64,000 bases of DNA from Streptomyces sp. CG4 (GTDB taxonomy: Bacteria > Actinomycetota > Actinomycetes > Streptomycetales > Streptomycetaceae). Position numbers and translations under genes: made by a program. Positions 1 through 8,384 of the stretch are shown piece by piece (the first letter of the stretch is position 1; every line of letters begins with the position of its first letter). Location: positions 1,860,001 through 1,924,000 of the forward strand of contig NZ_CP163525.1 in the NCBI RefSeq assembly GCF_041080655.1, read 5' to 3'. A model generated the notes under the pieces. It worked only from the letters and a program-made list of their open reading frames with translations, searched no databases and was not told where the DNA came from.

Positions 1-2
1 AG

Positions 3-416
3 CTGGCTGGTGCGGCGTATCTCGTCTACCTCGGCGTGCAAGCATTCCGACACCGCAAGGAGATGCGCGCTGCGGACATGGAGGCACCGGCAGGTGAGCG
101 GCGCGGTGATCTGCGCACGGTCCTGGACGGTGTTTTCGTGGGCTTCACCAACCCGAAGGGCCTCATCTTCTTCGCGGCGGTGCTGCCGCAGTTCGTGGAC
201 CACTCGGCGGGCCGTGTCCCCCTCCAGATGATGGTCTTGGGGCTGGTCCCGGTCGCCATCGGCATGATCACGGACACCCTGTGGGGGCTGGGCGCCTCGG
301 CGGCCCGTTCCTGGTTCGCCCGCTCGGACCGCCGCCTGTCGATGGTTGGCGGGGCGGGCGGCTTCGCGATGATCGGGCTGGGCGTGACCGTGGCAGCGAC
401 GGGCCGCGCCGACTAG
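3..416 (+). CDS. LysE-family amino-acid/homoserine exporter, 3' part only
   Basis: This is the C-terminal ~137 residues of a LysE/RhtB exporter, an inner-membrane protein that expels amino acids; the family is usually about 210 residues. The 5' part lies outside the window. The reading frame is open from base 3, and the first visible residues (LAGAAYLVYLGVQAFR) match the third family membrane helix. The motif GFTNPKGLIFFAAVLPQF is the conserved family element, and two further hydrophobic segments follow. The substrate cannot be told from the sequence. The fragment ends normally with TAG, so the gene is probably intact in the genome. Confidence 0.85.
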   Translation: MAGAAYLVYLGVQAFRHRKEMRAADMEAPAGERRGDLRTVLDGVFVGFTNPKGLIFFAAVLPQFVDHSAGRVPLQMMVLGLVPVAIGMITDTLWGLGASAARSWFARSDRRLSMVGGAGGFAMIGLGVTVAATGRAD

Positions 417-443
417 CCCGCGCCATTGCCGGATGGGCTGCCC

Positions 444-718
444 GTGAAATGCTCCCTGATCCTGGAGGACTTTCCGACCGCTGACATCTCGGAATACGTG
501 AACGATCCGGACGTGGCGGTCTGGCTCGGCCTGTGTGATCCGTGCTCCGCCGACTTCGCGATGATCAGCGAGGAGTTCGGCCTGCATGAGCTCGCGGTGG
601 ACGACGCACGTCACGAGCATCAGCGGCCAAACTGAATCGCTACCGCACCCATGCCTTCCCCAACGCCTACGCCATCACCGCGGACGATTCCTCCAGAAAC
701 ACCCATGGGGGGGCCGAC
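444..718 (+). pseudogene. CorA-type magnesium transporter N-terminal remnant, frameshifted
   Basis: The stretch WLGLCDPCSADFAMISEEFG followed by HELAVDDARHEHQRP is the N-terminal cytoplasmic signature of CorA-family divalent-cation channels. After HQRP the frame meets TGA. A one-base shift restores the expected KLNRYRTHAF continuation at about base 629. The restored frame then runs without a stop into the next gene, and no CorA membrane helices or GMN motif follow. This is seen directly and indicates a decayed, truncated gene. The start is uncertain; a GTG at 444 is one option. Confidence 0.6.
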
Positions 719-1198
719 ATGAACAACCCGCACATAGTTCCGCCTGCTCCGCACCCGAGGAACACCCGCCCGCTGCACAAGCGCAAGCGCGTCTGGATCG
801 GCGGCTTCGTCCTCATGGCGATCGGCTCGGCCATCGGCCAGTCGGACGCCCACGACGACGCCGTCAAGGCCGCCGCAGAGGCCAGGCCAACCGTCACTGC
901 CACGGCGACGGTGACGGCCACGCCCAAGCCGGCTGTCACGGTCACCAAGACCGCCAGGCCCGCGCCCGCACCGGCGGTGACCGTCACCAAGACGGAGACG
1001 GCCGATACGAGCAACTCCAGCCTCGACACCGGCAGCAGCAACAGCGGGACGTGCTCGATCGTCTCCAACGCGGGCAACTGCTACTCGGCGGGCGAGTTCT
1101 GCCGCAACGGCGACCACGGTGCCACGACGACCGACGCGAGCGGTACGTCCATCACCTGTTCACCCAGCGGTGGTCGTTGGCGCTGGACCTACTCCTGA
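719..1198 (+). CDS. small membrane-anchored protein with Cys-rich extracytoplasmic tail
   Basis: The protein has 159 residues. It starts with a short basic segment (HKRKR) and one hydrophobic helix around residues 27-40, which suggests an N-terminal anchor. A low-complexity TVTATATVT / AVTVTKT linker follows (~60-100). The C-terminal ~45 residues have three cysteines and end in a Trp-rich GGRWRWTYS. Similar tails occur in small actinobacterial proteins of unknown function. The frame is continuous with the CorA remnant upstream, so the ATG at 719 is chosen because the protein itself is typical from there. The function is not known. Confidence 0.6.
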   Translation: MNNPHIVPPAPHPRNTRPLHKRKRVWIGGFVLMAIGSAIGQSDAHDDAVKAAAEARPTVTATATVTATPKPAVTVTKTARPAPAPAVTVTKTETADTSNSSLDTGSSNSGTCSIVSNAGNCYSAGEFCRNGDHGATTTDASGTSITCSPSGGRWRWTYS

Positions 1199-1549
1199 CC
1201 TGGCTGGCGAGGGCACCGGGGAGCAGCCTCGGGCATCGGTGAAGTCGCAGACCGACTCCGCGATCTCAGCGATGCCAGCCAAGCTCTCGTCCGGGCTCGC
1301 CTCACGCCTGCCCGGGATCCCACGAGAAGACCACAAGGCCTGGAATCCACCGGCGATCGCGACACTCCTCGGCCTTCACCAGCACGCCTTCGCGCGCGAC
1401 GGCTCACCCCGATCCCGCTGTGCGCCCGGGAGCCGGCACCGGCCGCCCAGTTCATCAGCGAGGCGAATTCGGCCTATGGTTCGATCGCCGAGCAGCAGTG
1501 CCGTACTCTCTGCTAGTCCTATCGCCTGCGTGACGGAGGGTCACGCCAA
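1199..1549. other. non-coding or degraded stretch before the protease gene
   Basis: No reading frame here has a recognisable family or convincing start. The only clear signal is the GGAGGG ribosome binding site at about 1535-1540, which serves the next gene. Confidence 0.4.
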
Positions 1550-3718
1550 GTGGGGGGAATTCAGCCCAAAGTGAGCAGAACTGCCGGGCACCGCGCGAGT
1601 CGGCGCGGTGCCCTTCTCGTGGCCGCTGTCGGCGCGATCACCGCGCTGGCCGGAACTCTCGTCGTCTCGGTCGATACGGCAGGCGCCACGAATGCCCCTC
1701 CGGCGTACATGTCCGCGATACCGGACACCGCCCCGCGTCTCCCAGCCTCCGCGCCGCACTGGACAGCCCTGGCGGCCAAGCGGTTCTGGACCGCGCAGCG
1801 CATGGCGGAGGCAAAGCCGCTTCCGGACGCCAGACCGCGGACCGCGGGCAAGGGCGTCCACCCCACGCTCCAGGGCCTCGTCAAGCCGTCGGTGACCGGT
1901 GGCCTGAACGCCCAGGACCTGCGCGAGGTCCCGACGGACGCCACGCCGACCGACACCGCCGGCCCGACGGGCACACCCACCGGCACCTCAACCCCGGATC
2001 CCTCCGCCACCGTTACGGACACCCCGACCGCCGCACCGACGGACACCTCGTCCGCCTCCCCGAGCACCTCCCCCAGCGCGTCGGCCTCGGCGAGCCCCAC
2101 CGCCTCGCCCAGCCCGTCCACCACGAGCACGGGCGGGACAGGTCCCGTCAGCTCCTACTTCGGCGGGCTGCCGATGGTCGGCCGGATGTACATGCAGACC
2201 AGCAGCGGCTCCTACTTCTGCACCGCGAGCGTCATCAACAGCCCGCACCACAACATCGTGCTCACCGCCGGGCACTGCATGGACGGGCGGGCAGGCGGCG
2301 GCTCACTCGCGTTCGTCCCCCAGTGGACCGCGGCCAATCCCCAGCCGTACGGCATCTTCCCCGTCGCCACCGACTCCGAAGGCCGCAGCCGGGTCTGGGT
2401 CGATCCCCGCTACTACGACCGCGGACACGTCCAGGGCGCCCCGTGGGACATGGCGTTCGCCCAGGTCAGCGCGCGCAGCGACGGCAAGCAGGTGCAGGAC
2501 GTGGTGGGCGGCAACAACCTGGCCACCGGCCGCGGCTACGCCTTCCCCAGCATTCGGCTGGTCGGCTACCCCGGCACCGCCACGCAGCCTCTGACCTGTG
2601 ACAACAGCACCACGCAGTACACCCCGACCGACGGCACCCCCGGCTCGTACCTCCGGATCGCCTGCAACGGCTTCGCATCCGGCACCAGCGGCAGCCCGTT
2701 CCTGGAGAACTTCGACCCGACCACCGGCACCGGCGACGTGGTCGGCAGCATCGGCGGCTGGGACACCGGCGGACCGACCGACGACGTCTCCTACAGCTCC
2801 TCCTACGGCTCCGACGTACAGAACCTGTACAAGGCGGCGGTCGCCGGCAGCGCCCCCGCACGTCCCAATGTGCTGCCCGGCGCCTCCACCCTCACCCATG
2901 CCACCCTCGTCGCCTCCGGCTCCTTCACGTCCTCGCCTTCGCCCGATCCGGACAAGAGCGACCTGATCGTGCGCTGGTCGGACGGCGAGCTGACGCTGTA
3001 CCGGGGTGGTGGCAACGGACGGTTCGACAAGGAGATACAACTCGTCGCGGCCAACACCACCTGGACGAAGGCCGTCTCCATCACCGCCGGCGACTTCACG
3101 GGCGCCAACACCTACGACCTGCTGGTGCGCTGGAGCGACGGCAGCCTCACCCTCTTCCCCGACGTCGACGCGCGCGGCCTGCACAGCCAGATCACACTCG
3201 TCAAGCCGGGCACGCTGTGGCAGCACGCGGTCTCCATGACCGCGGGCCGCTACACCACCGACAACAACTGGCCCGACGACCTGATCGTGCGCTGGTCCGA
3301 CGGCGAGACCACTCTCTACAAGAACATCAGCTCCACCGGCTTCCACGGCGAGGTCCGGCTCAACCCTGCCAACTCCACCTGGACGCACGCCGCATCCCTC
3401 ACGTCCGGCGACCTCGCCGGGACCAACGAGTCAGACCTCGTGGTCCGCTGGTCCGACGGCGAACTGACCCTGTACCCGGACATCAATCAGTACGGCTTCC
3501 ACGGAGAAGTGCGAATGCGGGCCCCGAGCACGCTGTGGACCCACGCCACGCTCACCACGGCGGGCAACTTCACCAGCACCGACAACCGGCTCAACGACTA
3601 CCTCGTGCGCTGGTCCGACGGCCAACTGTCCATGTACCAGGACAGCGGCAACAGCCTCGGCACGGAAGTCGTACTCGCGACCGCGTCCGGCTCGTCGCTG
3701 CCGTACTCCCGGCGCTGA
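1550..3718 (+). CDS. secreted trypsin-like serine protease with five-fold C-terminal repeat domain
   Basis: The 722-residue exported protein opens with a twin-arginine-like basic segment and hydrophobic core (about 12-40). A propeptide region and a Ser/Thr/Pro-rich linker (about 125-195) follow, then a chymotrypsin-fold protease. The catalytic triad is visible as H242 (LTAGHC), D300 (WDMAFAQV) and S382 (GTSGSPF). From about residue 450 to the end there are five copies of a roughly 50-residue unit containing LIVRWSDGELTLY-like cores, resembling FG-GAP/VCBS propeller repeats that often bind carbohydrate or protein. The GTG start at 1550 is supported by GGAGGG nine bases upstream. It probably degrades extracellular protein; the repeat domain may target it to a surface. 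Confidence 0.85.
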   Translation: MGGIQPKVSRTAGHRASRRGALLVAAVGAITALAGTLVVSVDTAGATNAPPAYMSAIPDTAPRLPASAPHWTALAAKRFWTAQRMAEAKPLPDARPRTAGKGVHPTLQGLVKPSVTGGLNAQDLREVPTDATPTDTAGPTGTPTGTSTPDPSATVTDTPTAAPTDTSSASPSTSPSASASASPTASPSPSTTSTGGTGPVSSYFGGLPMVGRMYMQTSSGSYFCTASVINSPHHNIVLTAGHCMDGRAGGGSLAFVPQWTAANPQPYGIFPVATDSEGRSRVWVDPRYYDRGHVQGAPWDMAFAQVSARSDGKQVQDVVGGNNLATGRGYAFPSIRLVGYPGTATQPLTCDNSTTQYTPTDGTPGSYLRIACNGFASGTSGSPFLENFDPTTGTGDVVGSIGGWDTGGPTDDVSYSSSYGSDVQNLYKAAVAGSAPARPNVLPGASTLTHATLVASGSFTSSPSPDPDKSDLIVRWSDGELTLYRGGGNGRFDKEIQLVAANTTWTKAVSITAGDFTGANTYDLLVRWSDGSLTLFPDVDARGLHSQITLVKPGTLWQHAVSMTAGRYTTDNNWPDDLIVRWSDGETTLYKNISSTGFHGEVRLNPANSTWTHAASLTSGDLAGTNESDLVVRWSDGELTLYPDINQYGFHGEVRMRAPSTLWTHATLTTAGNFTSTDNRLNDYLVRWSDGQLSMYQDSGNSLGTEVVLATASGSSLPYSRR

Positions 3719-3724
3719 CCACGA

Positions 3725-3752
3725 AGTCCCCTGGGCCTCGGCCCAGGGGACT
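3725..3752 (+). terminator. strong hairpin after the protease gene
   Basis: A perfect 13-bp inverted repeat (AGTCCCCTGGGCC / GGCCCAGGGGACT) with a 2-base gap lies 7 bases after the protease stop codon. This is typical of actinobacterial terminators that lack a long U-tract. Confidence 0.8.
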
Positions 3753-3774
3753 GGTATTGCGGCCGATTTTCCTG

Positions 3775-3891
3775 GCGTACGGCGCCGGGCCGGCGCAGCC
3801 TCGCCGCCTGCTTGGTGATGTCCCAGGAGGCTCCGAGCTGGGCGTAGTCGGCTCCGGTGCCACCGGCGGTGCGCGCCGCACGGTCTCGGGG
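3775..3891 (-). pseudogene. possible helix-turn-helix gene remnant
   Basis: On the minus strand one frame reads RAARTAGG, then ADYAQLGASWDITKQAAR. This resembles the C-terminal helix-turn-helix of small actinobacterial DNA-binding proteins. No start or stop is associated and the fragment is under 40 codons. It is a weak call based on pattern recognition only. Confidence 0.3.
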
Positions 3892-4024
3892 AAGTGCACA
3901 CCCGTGTGTAAGTTATGGTGTTCCCGATCATTTGACCATGAGCCAGTAAAGAGACTGCCAACCTGGCACGGGGAATCAGGCCCGGCGCCCCGGTGTCGAC
4001 CGGTGAGCGCCGGTCAAGGAATGC

Positions 4025-5896
4025 ATGCACCACAATTTCAGATCCAGAATCGCGGCGTTGTTCGTCGCCCTGGCCATCGTGTTCACCGGCTGCGTCGGAT
4101 CCGCAGCCACCGCTTCCGCTGCGGAGCAGAGCCGCGTGGAGCGGCTTGCGAACATCGTCCGCAAGGTGGCCCAGTACGCAAACTGCGACCGTCTGCCGCT
4201 GCTTGAGAGACCCGCGTGCCTGAAGCAGTTTGCGGGCAAGGCCATCGCGCTCGGCGTCGGAGTGGGGGTGTTCCTCTACACCGGACAGGCCGCCATGAAG
4301 GATCACGGAGCGAGCTTCAAGGACCTCGACAAAAACATCCAGGACCTTGAGGCCCTCAAGCCGCTGGACCTCGTGGATCCCAACAAGTCGCCGGACCCCG
4401 CCCAGCAGGTGAAGCTGCTGGAACAGGCTGTCAAGACCTTCAAGAGCGCCAAGCCGCACCTCGACAAACTGGGTAAGAACCTGGCCAAGGCGGACTCTCT
4501 GCTCGGGGACCAGAACGACTCCCTGCTCGCTCTGACCTTCCTGACCGTCGCACTGGGTGAGTACTTTCCCGAGCCGAAGAAGTACCCAGAGGCCAAGCCC
4601 GTCTTCGACTTCGAGAAGGAGCTGCACGAGCTCAACGACACGCTCGACGAGATCAACGCGGGTTTTGACAAGATGAACCGCGGCCTGGACACGATGAACT
4701 CGGGCGCCCGCGATGTCAACAAGGGCCTGTCTGAAGCCAACAAAGGCATCAACAAGGCCAACAAGGGCATGAAGGAGCTCAACGACGGCATCCGCCAGGC
4801 CAACAAGGGAGTAGCGGAGGCGAACAAGCACGTACCCGGCATCAAGAAGGGTGCGGAGAAGCTCCGCGACATGTCGGGGCTCGACTTCGACTTCTCCCGC
4901 ATCGGGGACACCTGGGCCTCTGGCGAATCCCTCCTGGACGATGCCGAGCAACAGCGCAGGATGTCACTGCTTCTGGACCTGCTTCCCGGTGTCGGCGACG
5001 GCAAGGGCGTAGTCGAAGCGCTCGTCGGTAAGGACCTGGTCACCGGCCAGAAGCTGACCACCGAGGAGCGCATGCTGGGCGGGCTGTCCGTTCTGGGCTG
5101 GCTGCGGACCGGCGACCGACTGCTCACGGCGGACGAGGTTCGCAAGGCGCGCAAGGGCGAACAGGCCCTCACCTGCAACAGCTTCCCCGACGGCACCGAA
5201 GTGCTGATGGCGGACGGATCACACCTACCCAGCGAGCAGGTCCGGGAGGGAGACCGCGTCCTGGCCGCCGACCCGGCAACCGGCCGCCAGCAGCAGGAGC
5301 CGGTCACCGCCCTGATCACGGGGCAGGGCGAGAAACACCTCGTCGACATCACCGTGCAGAGTGACCACAGCTCCTTCAAGGTCACCGCCACGGACGAGCA
5401 CCCGTTCTGGGTCGACGACCTCGAAGCCTGGGCGGCAGCCGACCAACTGCAGCCGGGAGCCTGGCTCCGGACCGGCGCGGGCACACGGGTACAGGTCAGC
5501 GCAGTCAGGACCTGGACTGCTCCCGACCAGACTGTTCGCAACCTCACCGTCGGTGACCTGCACACCTTCTACGTCATGGCCGGCAGCACACCACTGCTGG
5601 TTCACAACGCCAACGGCTGCGGCAAGTGGAAGGCTGAGTACGACGCCCTCTCCAATGGCAAACAAAAGCACGTCAAAGAGATTCCGACCGCCGCAGAGCT
5701 ACGAAAGACCTTCGAGCGGTGGACCAAGGATGCCCAGCGGCTACCGGCCCGCGGACCAAAGATCCCGGACGTCTACAAGCTCCCCGACGGCACAATCATG
5801 CAGTGGCGTGCATCATCCGCCTCGGGTGGAGAGACCATCGACATCTTCCCCGTAACAGGCAAGGGACGGAAGGTGCACCTGCCAAGTGAGCACTGA
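4025..5896 (+). CDS. polymorphic toxin: exported N-terminus, coiled coil, HINT domain and C-terminal toxin
   Basis: The protein has 623 residues. It begins with a signal peptide (about 1-35) with both a possible lipobox (FTGC) and an ASA-A type signal peptidase site, so it is exported. Residues about 50-370 are helical, with a segment near 225-280 full of NKG-type near-repeats that should form a coiled coil. A pretoxin HINT domain runs from C384 (CNSFPDGTEV) through H459 (DEHPFW) to N528 (LLVHN), with all expected self-cleavage residues. The last 95 residues (529-623) are the variable toxin tip, containing VYKLPDGTIMQWR and ETIDIFPVTG. I do not assign its activity; a nuclease is plausible for this class. 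The downstream gene overlaps by 11 bases and is the likely immunity partner. Confidence 0.85.
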   Translation: MHHNFRSRIAALFVALAIVFTGCVGSAATASAAEQSRVERLANIVRKVAQYANCDRLPLLERPACLKQFAGKAIALGVGVGVFLYTGQAAMKDHGASFKDLDKNIQDLEALKPLDLVDPNKSPDPAQQVKLLEQAVKTFKSAKPHLDKLGKNLAKADSLLGDQNDSLLALTFLTVALGEYFPEPKKYPEAKPVFDFEKELHELNDTLDEINAGFDKMNRGLDTMNSGARDVNKGLSEANKGINKANKGMKELNDGIRQANKGVAEANKHVPGIKKGAEKLRDMSGLDFDFSRIGDTWASGESLLDDAEQQRRMSLLLDLLPGVGDGKGVVEALVGKDLVTGQKLTTEERMLGGLSVLGWLRTGDRLLTADEVRKARKGEQALTCNSFPDGTEVLMADGSHLPSEQVREGDRVLAADPATGRQQQEPVTALITGQGEKHLVDITVQSDHSSFKVTATDEHPFWVDDLEAWAAADQLQPGAWLRTGAGTRVQVSAVRTWTAPDQTVRNLTVGDLHTFYVMAGSTPLLVHNANGCGKWKAEYDALSNGKQKHVKEIPTAAELRKTFERWTKDAQRLPARGPKIPDVYKLPDGTIMQWRASSASGGETIDIFPVTGKGRKVHLPSEH

Positions 5897-6218
5897 GTAC
5901 ATCATTCTCGAACTCCTGGAAGAAGGACTGGACGACTGGGTACCTGTCGACCGTCTGGTCGGGCTCGCACAAGAGACAGTCGAGCAGTCCGACCGCGACT
6001 TCCGGGACGTCGCCACGGAAACACTCACCCAACTGGTGAGCGGCGGGCTGATGGAAGTCGGAGATCTCGGCGACACCGGCTTCGAAGCGTGGAGTGGCAC
6101 TCCTGACGCCATCGTGAAGCGAGTCGTCTCCACACTCGAAGAATTCGACTGGCTCCCCCAGGGCGGCGCCTGCTGGCTCGCCAACACCCCACACGGCAAC
6201 AGCCAAGCGCCCCACTAG
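5886..6218 (+). CDS. probable immunity protein for the upstream polymorphic toxin
   Basis: This 110-residue acidic, cytoplasmic protein has no signal peptide. Its GTG start lies inside the last codons of the toxin gene (11-base overlap), which is the usual arrangement for toxin and immunity pairs and gives translational coupling. The sequence has alternating helical segments and a C-terminal TLEEFDWLPQGGACWLANT motif. I do not recognise a named immunity family. Its TAG stop is exactly where the IS630-type element has inserted. The element supplies the G of the stop, and the uninterrupted sequence would also read TAG, so the protein is not truncated. Confidence 0.7.
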   Translation: MSTEYIILELLEEGLDDWVPVDRLVGLAQETVEQSDRDFRDVATETLTQLVSGGLMEVGDLGDTGFEAWSGTPDAIVKRVVSTLEEFDWLPQGGACWLANTPHGNSQAPH

Positions 6219-7389
6219 TATCGCGTGATCCTGATTGCGTTACTTCGCGTTGTTATTGACGAGTTTCTTCACGCTGGTCTGGACGAGTCGGACCTTGACG
6301 AGGATCTCGTCGGTGGTGGCGGTCCAGATGAAGGGTTTCGCGTTCTCGTTCCAGGAGTCGATGTAGTCGCGGATCTGTTTGACCAGGACGTTGACGCTCG
6401 CGAACGTGCCGCGGCGGATGGACTGCCGGGCGATGATCCCGAACCAGATCTCGATCTGGTTCAACCATGAGGACCCGACGGGGGTGAAATGGAAGTGGAC
6501 GTGCGGGTTCTTCGCCAGCCACGCCTTCACGTCCGGGGTGGTGTGCGTGGAGAGGTTGTCCAGGACGATATGGATTTCCTTCCCTGTATGTGGCTTGACG
6601 GCCCTCTTCAGGAACGCCAGGAAGGTCGCGCCGTTCCGGTTCGGCCTGCACTCGCCCAGCACTTCACCGGTCGTGACGTTCAGCGCGGCGAACAGGTTCG
6701 TGGTGCCGTGCCGCGCATAGTCGTGGGTGCGCTTCTCGGTGGCCGCGAAGGTCACCGGCAGCACTGGCTGGGTCCGGTCCAGGGCCTGCACCTGCGTCTT
6801 CTCGTCAATCGACAGCACCACGGCGCCGCCGGGCGGGGCCAGGTACAAACCGACGACATCGGCGACCTTGTCCGCGAACGCCGGGTCTTTCGAGATCTTG
6901 AAGGTGCCCGAGCGGTGCGGCTTCAGATTCTCCTCACGCCAGATGCGGGCGACGTAATGCCACGACACCGAGATGCCCTCCCGCCGCTTCAGGTGGTCGG
7001 CGAGTGTCCGCGTCGACCAGTGCGACAGACCGGATTCCGCCGGCGGGGACATCCTCGTCAAAGCGATCACCCGAGCCCGCACCTGCGGCGGCACCTGGGT
7101 ACGCGGCCCGCCGCGGCGCTTCTCCTCCAAACCCGCAAGGCCCCGCGCGGCATAACGGGCCTTGCAGCGGTCCACCGTCAGCGGCGCCACACCGGCGAGC
7201 TCGGCAATGTCCTTGCGCCGGCGTCCTTCGCCGGACCACAACACGATCCGTGCGCGAAGCGCCACATCGGCCGGAACATCCCGCGACCCGGCCAACTCCC
7301 GCAGTTCTGCCATCTGTTCAGAGGTGAGATCCACACCAGACTCAACGATCACAGTAGCCTCAGGTTCCATGAACAGGATCACGAGACAC
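6218..7389. mobile_element. intact IS630-family insertion sequence, 1172 bp
   Basis: Imperfect terminal inverted repeats GTATCGCGTGATCCTG (6218-6233) and, reversed, GTGTCTCGTGATCCTG (7374-7389) match at 14 of 16 positions. They are flanked by a duplicated TA (6216-6217 and 7390-7391), the hallmark of IS630/Tc1-type transposition. One full-length transposase fills the element. Confidence 0.92.
6240..7370 (-). CDS. IS630-family DDE transposase
   Basis: The 376-residue protein has an N-terminal helix-turn-helix of the homeodomain-like type (RRKDIAELAGVAPLTVDRCK). A DDE catalytic core follows with D189 (SIDEKTQ), D271 (VLDNLSTH) and E307 (NQIEIWFG). The 35-residue gap between the last two is the IS630 spacing. 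The ATG at 7370 is chosen over a GTG four codons earlier because that GTG lies within the terminal repeat. The frame is complete, so the element may still be active. Confidence 0.9.
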   Translation of the reverse strand: MEPEATVIVESGVDLTSEQMAELRELAGSRDVPADVALRARIVLWSGEGRRRKDIAELAGVAPLTVDRCKARYAARGLAGLEEKRRGGPRTQVPPQVRARVIALTRMSPPAESGLSHWSTRTLADHLKRREGISVSWHYVARIWREENLKPHRSGTFKISKDPAFADKVADVVGLYLAPPGGAVVLSIDEKTQVQALDRTQPVLPVTFAATEKRTHDYARHGTTNLFAALNVTTGEVLGECRPNRNGATFLAFLKRAVKPHTGKEIHIVLDNLSTHTTPDVKAWLAKNPHVHFHFTPVGSSWLNQIEIWFGIIARQSIRRGTFASVNVLVKQIRDYIDSWNENAKPFIWTATTDEILVKVRLVQTSVKKLVNNNAK

Positions 7390-7391
7390 TA

Positions 7392-7673
7392 GAACGGGAT
7401 CCCTGACGTCCGCCTATCGCGCCACTCGCACTCACAGGGTGGCGCGGTAGGCCGACCACGGGGCCATCCTCAACCGCGACGCCTGCTCCGGAAGATTGCG
7501 CCCGAGATGAGCTGGGCTGATGGAACAGCTGCATCTCGCCGCCAGGGGATGCGAATGAATGTAGAGGGACTTCCTACCTCTCATGGGTGACCGGAGGTGT
7601 GGAGTGCCCCCGCTCCAGGGTAGGGCTGGCGCTGATCTCGCCAACAGTGTCGTTCGCTACGGGAGTCAAAGCC
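7392..7673. other. short gap right of the IS element
   Basis: No convincing gene was found here. A minus-strand frame ends in LPEQASRLRMAPWSAYRATL, which could be a tail of a lost gene, but it has no recognisable family. Confidence 0.3.
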
Positions 7674-8114
7674 TTGGCTATGGGTGACGCTCTTCGCACC
7701 GACATCTTCGCCGTCGACCTGGGCAAGTTCCGGGTCGCGACGTATCAGCAGGTCTCGGGCCTCACATTCGGTCAGGATGCTACTGAGGTCCGCGCAGTCA
7801 CCAACTCAGGTGAACTGTCGACCCGCAAGCAGCCGGGCGCTCCCCAGCCTCACGAGATCAAACTCAGTCGCCCCATGGACGCATCCAGGCAGTGGGTGGA
7901 TTGGGTCCAGCAGTGCACAAAGGGGGATGATATGGATTCCGCACGCCAGGACATCACTATCACTGCGTTGGACAACAACAAGAAGCCAACCGTCCGCTAC
8001 AACCTCACCAACGCATGGGCTTCCCAGTGGTCGGGCCCCGACCTCGACGCGAGCAGCTCAGAGGCCGCCACCGAGACCGTAACCATCACCTACGAGGGCA
8101 TCACCGTCGAGTAG
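7674..8114 (+). CDS. orphan phage-type tail-tube protein (T4 gp19-like)
   Basis: The 146-residue protein has the start and body typical of contractile-tail tube subunits: GDALRTDIFAVDLGKFRV, then YQQVSGLTFG, and a C-terminal ATETVTITYEGI beta strand. In phages and extracellular contractile injection systems such proteins stack into the inner tube. A TTG start at 7674 is preferred because GGGAG sits eight bases upstream; an ATG six bases further in is possible. No sheath, baseplate, ATPase or spike gene lies nearby, so it is an orphan. Its only plausible partner is the small gene immediately downstream. Confidence 0.75.
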   Translation: MAMGDALRTDIFAVDLGKFRVATYQQVSGLTFGQDATEVRAVTNSGELSTRKQPGAPQPHEIKLSRPMDASRQWVDWVQQCTKGDDMDSARQDITITALDNNKKPTVRYNLTNAWASQWSGPDLDASSSEAATETVTITYEGITVE

Positions 8115-8150
8115 TGCAAGCCCCACACAGTCGATCTTCGGAGGTGGAAA

Positions 8151-8384
8151 ATGGCTGGTTTTCTCGACCGGGCCAAGGAGCAGGCTCAGCAAGCCCTTCA
8201 GCAGGGCAAGGAGAAGGTGGATGAGGTCCAGCAGCAGCGCACAGGAAATGATCTACTAAAGAAGCTCGGCGCAGCCTACTATGCGGAACGCCGCGGATCA
8301 GGAACTCCGCAGGCGACTCAGGACGCTCTCAGCTCCTTGGAGGCCCACATCGCGACGCACGGAGACGGTTTCCTGCGCGGGTGA
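8151..8384 (+). CDS. small helical protein paired with the tail-tube gene
   Basis: This 77-residue protein opens with a charged amphipathic helix (FLDRAKEQAQQALQQGKEKV), then a second helical region with YYAERRGSG. It starts 36 bases after the tail-tube stop with GGAGG upstream, so both genes probably share a transcript. Similar small proteins occur in Streptomyces, but no function is known to me. There is no signal peptide or membrane segment. Confidence 0.65.
   Translation: MAGFLDRAKEQAQQALQQGKEKVDEVQQQRTGNDLLKKLGAAYYAERRGSGTPQATQDALSSLEAHIATHGDGFLRG

Noticed and set aside
4714..4860. NKG-type near-repeats considered as a DNA repeat array or CRISPR
   Set aside because: They are imperfect protein-level repeats within a coiled coil; there are no conserved direct repeats with spacers. 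No CRISPR array was seen anywhere in the window.
3431..4951. Long minus-strand frame across the protease end and the toxin gene
   Set aside because: It covers the terminator and the toxin signal peptide on the opposite strand; Val/Leu-rich antisense shadow.
5174..5610. HINT segment considered as an intein
   Set aside because: The upstream part is not a recognisable host enzyme and the downstream part is a short variable tip followed by an immunity gene, so a pretoxin HINT is the better reading.
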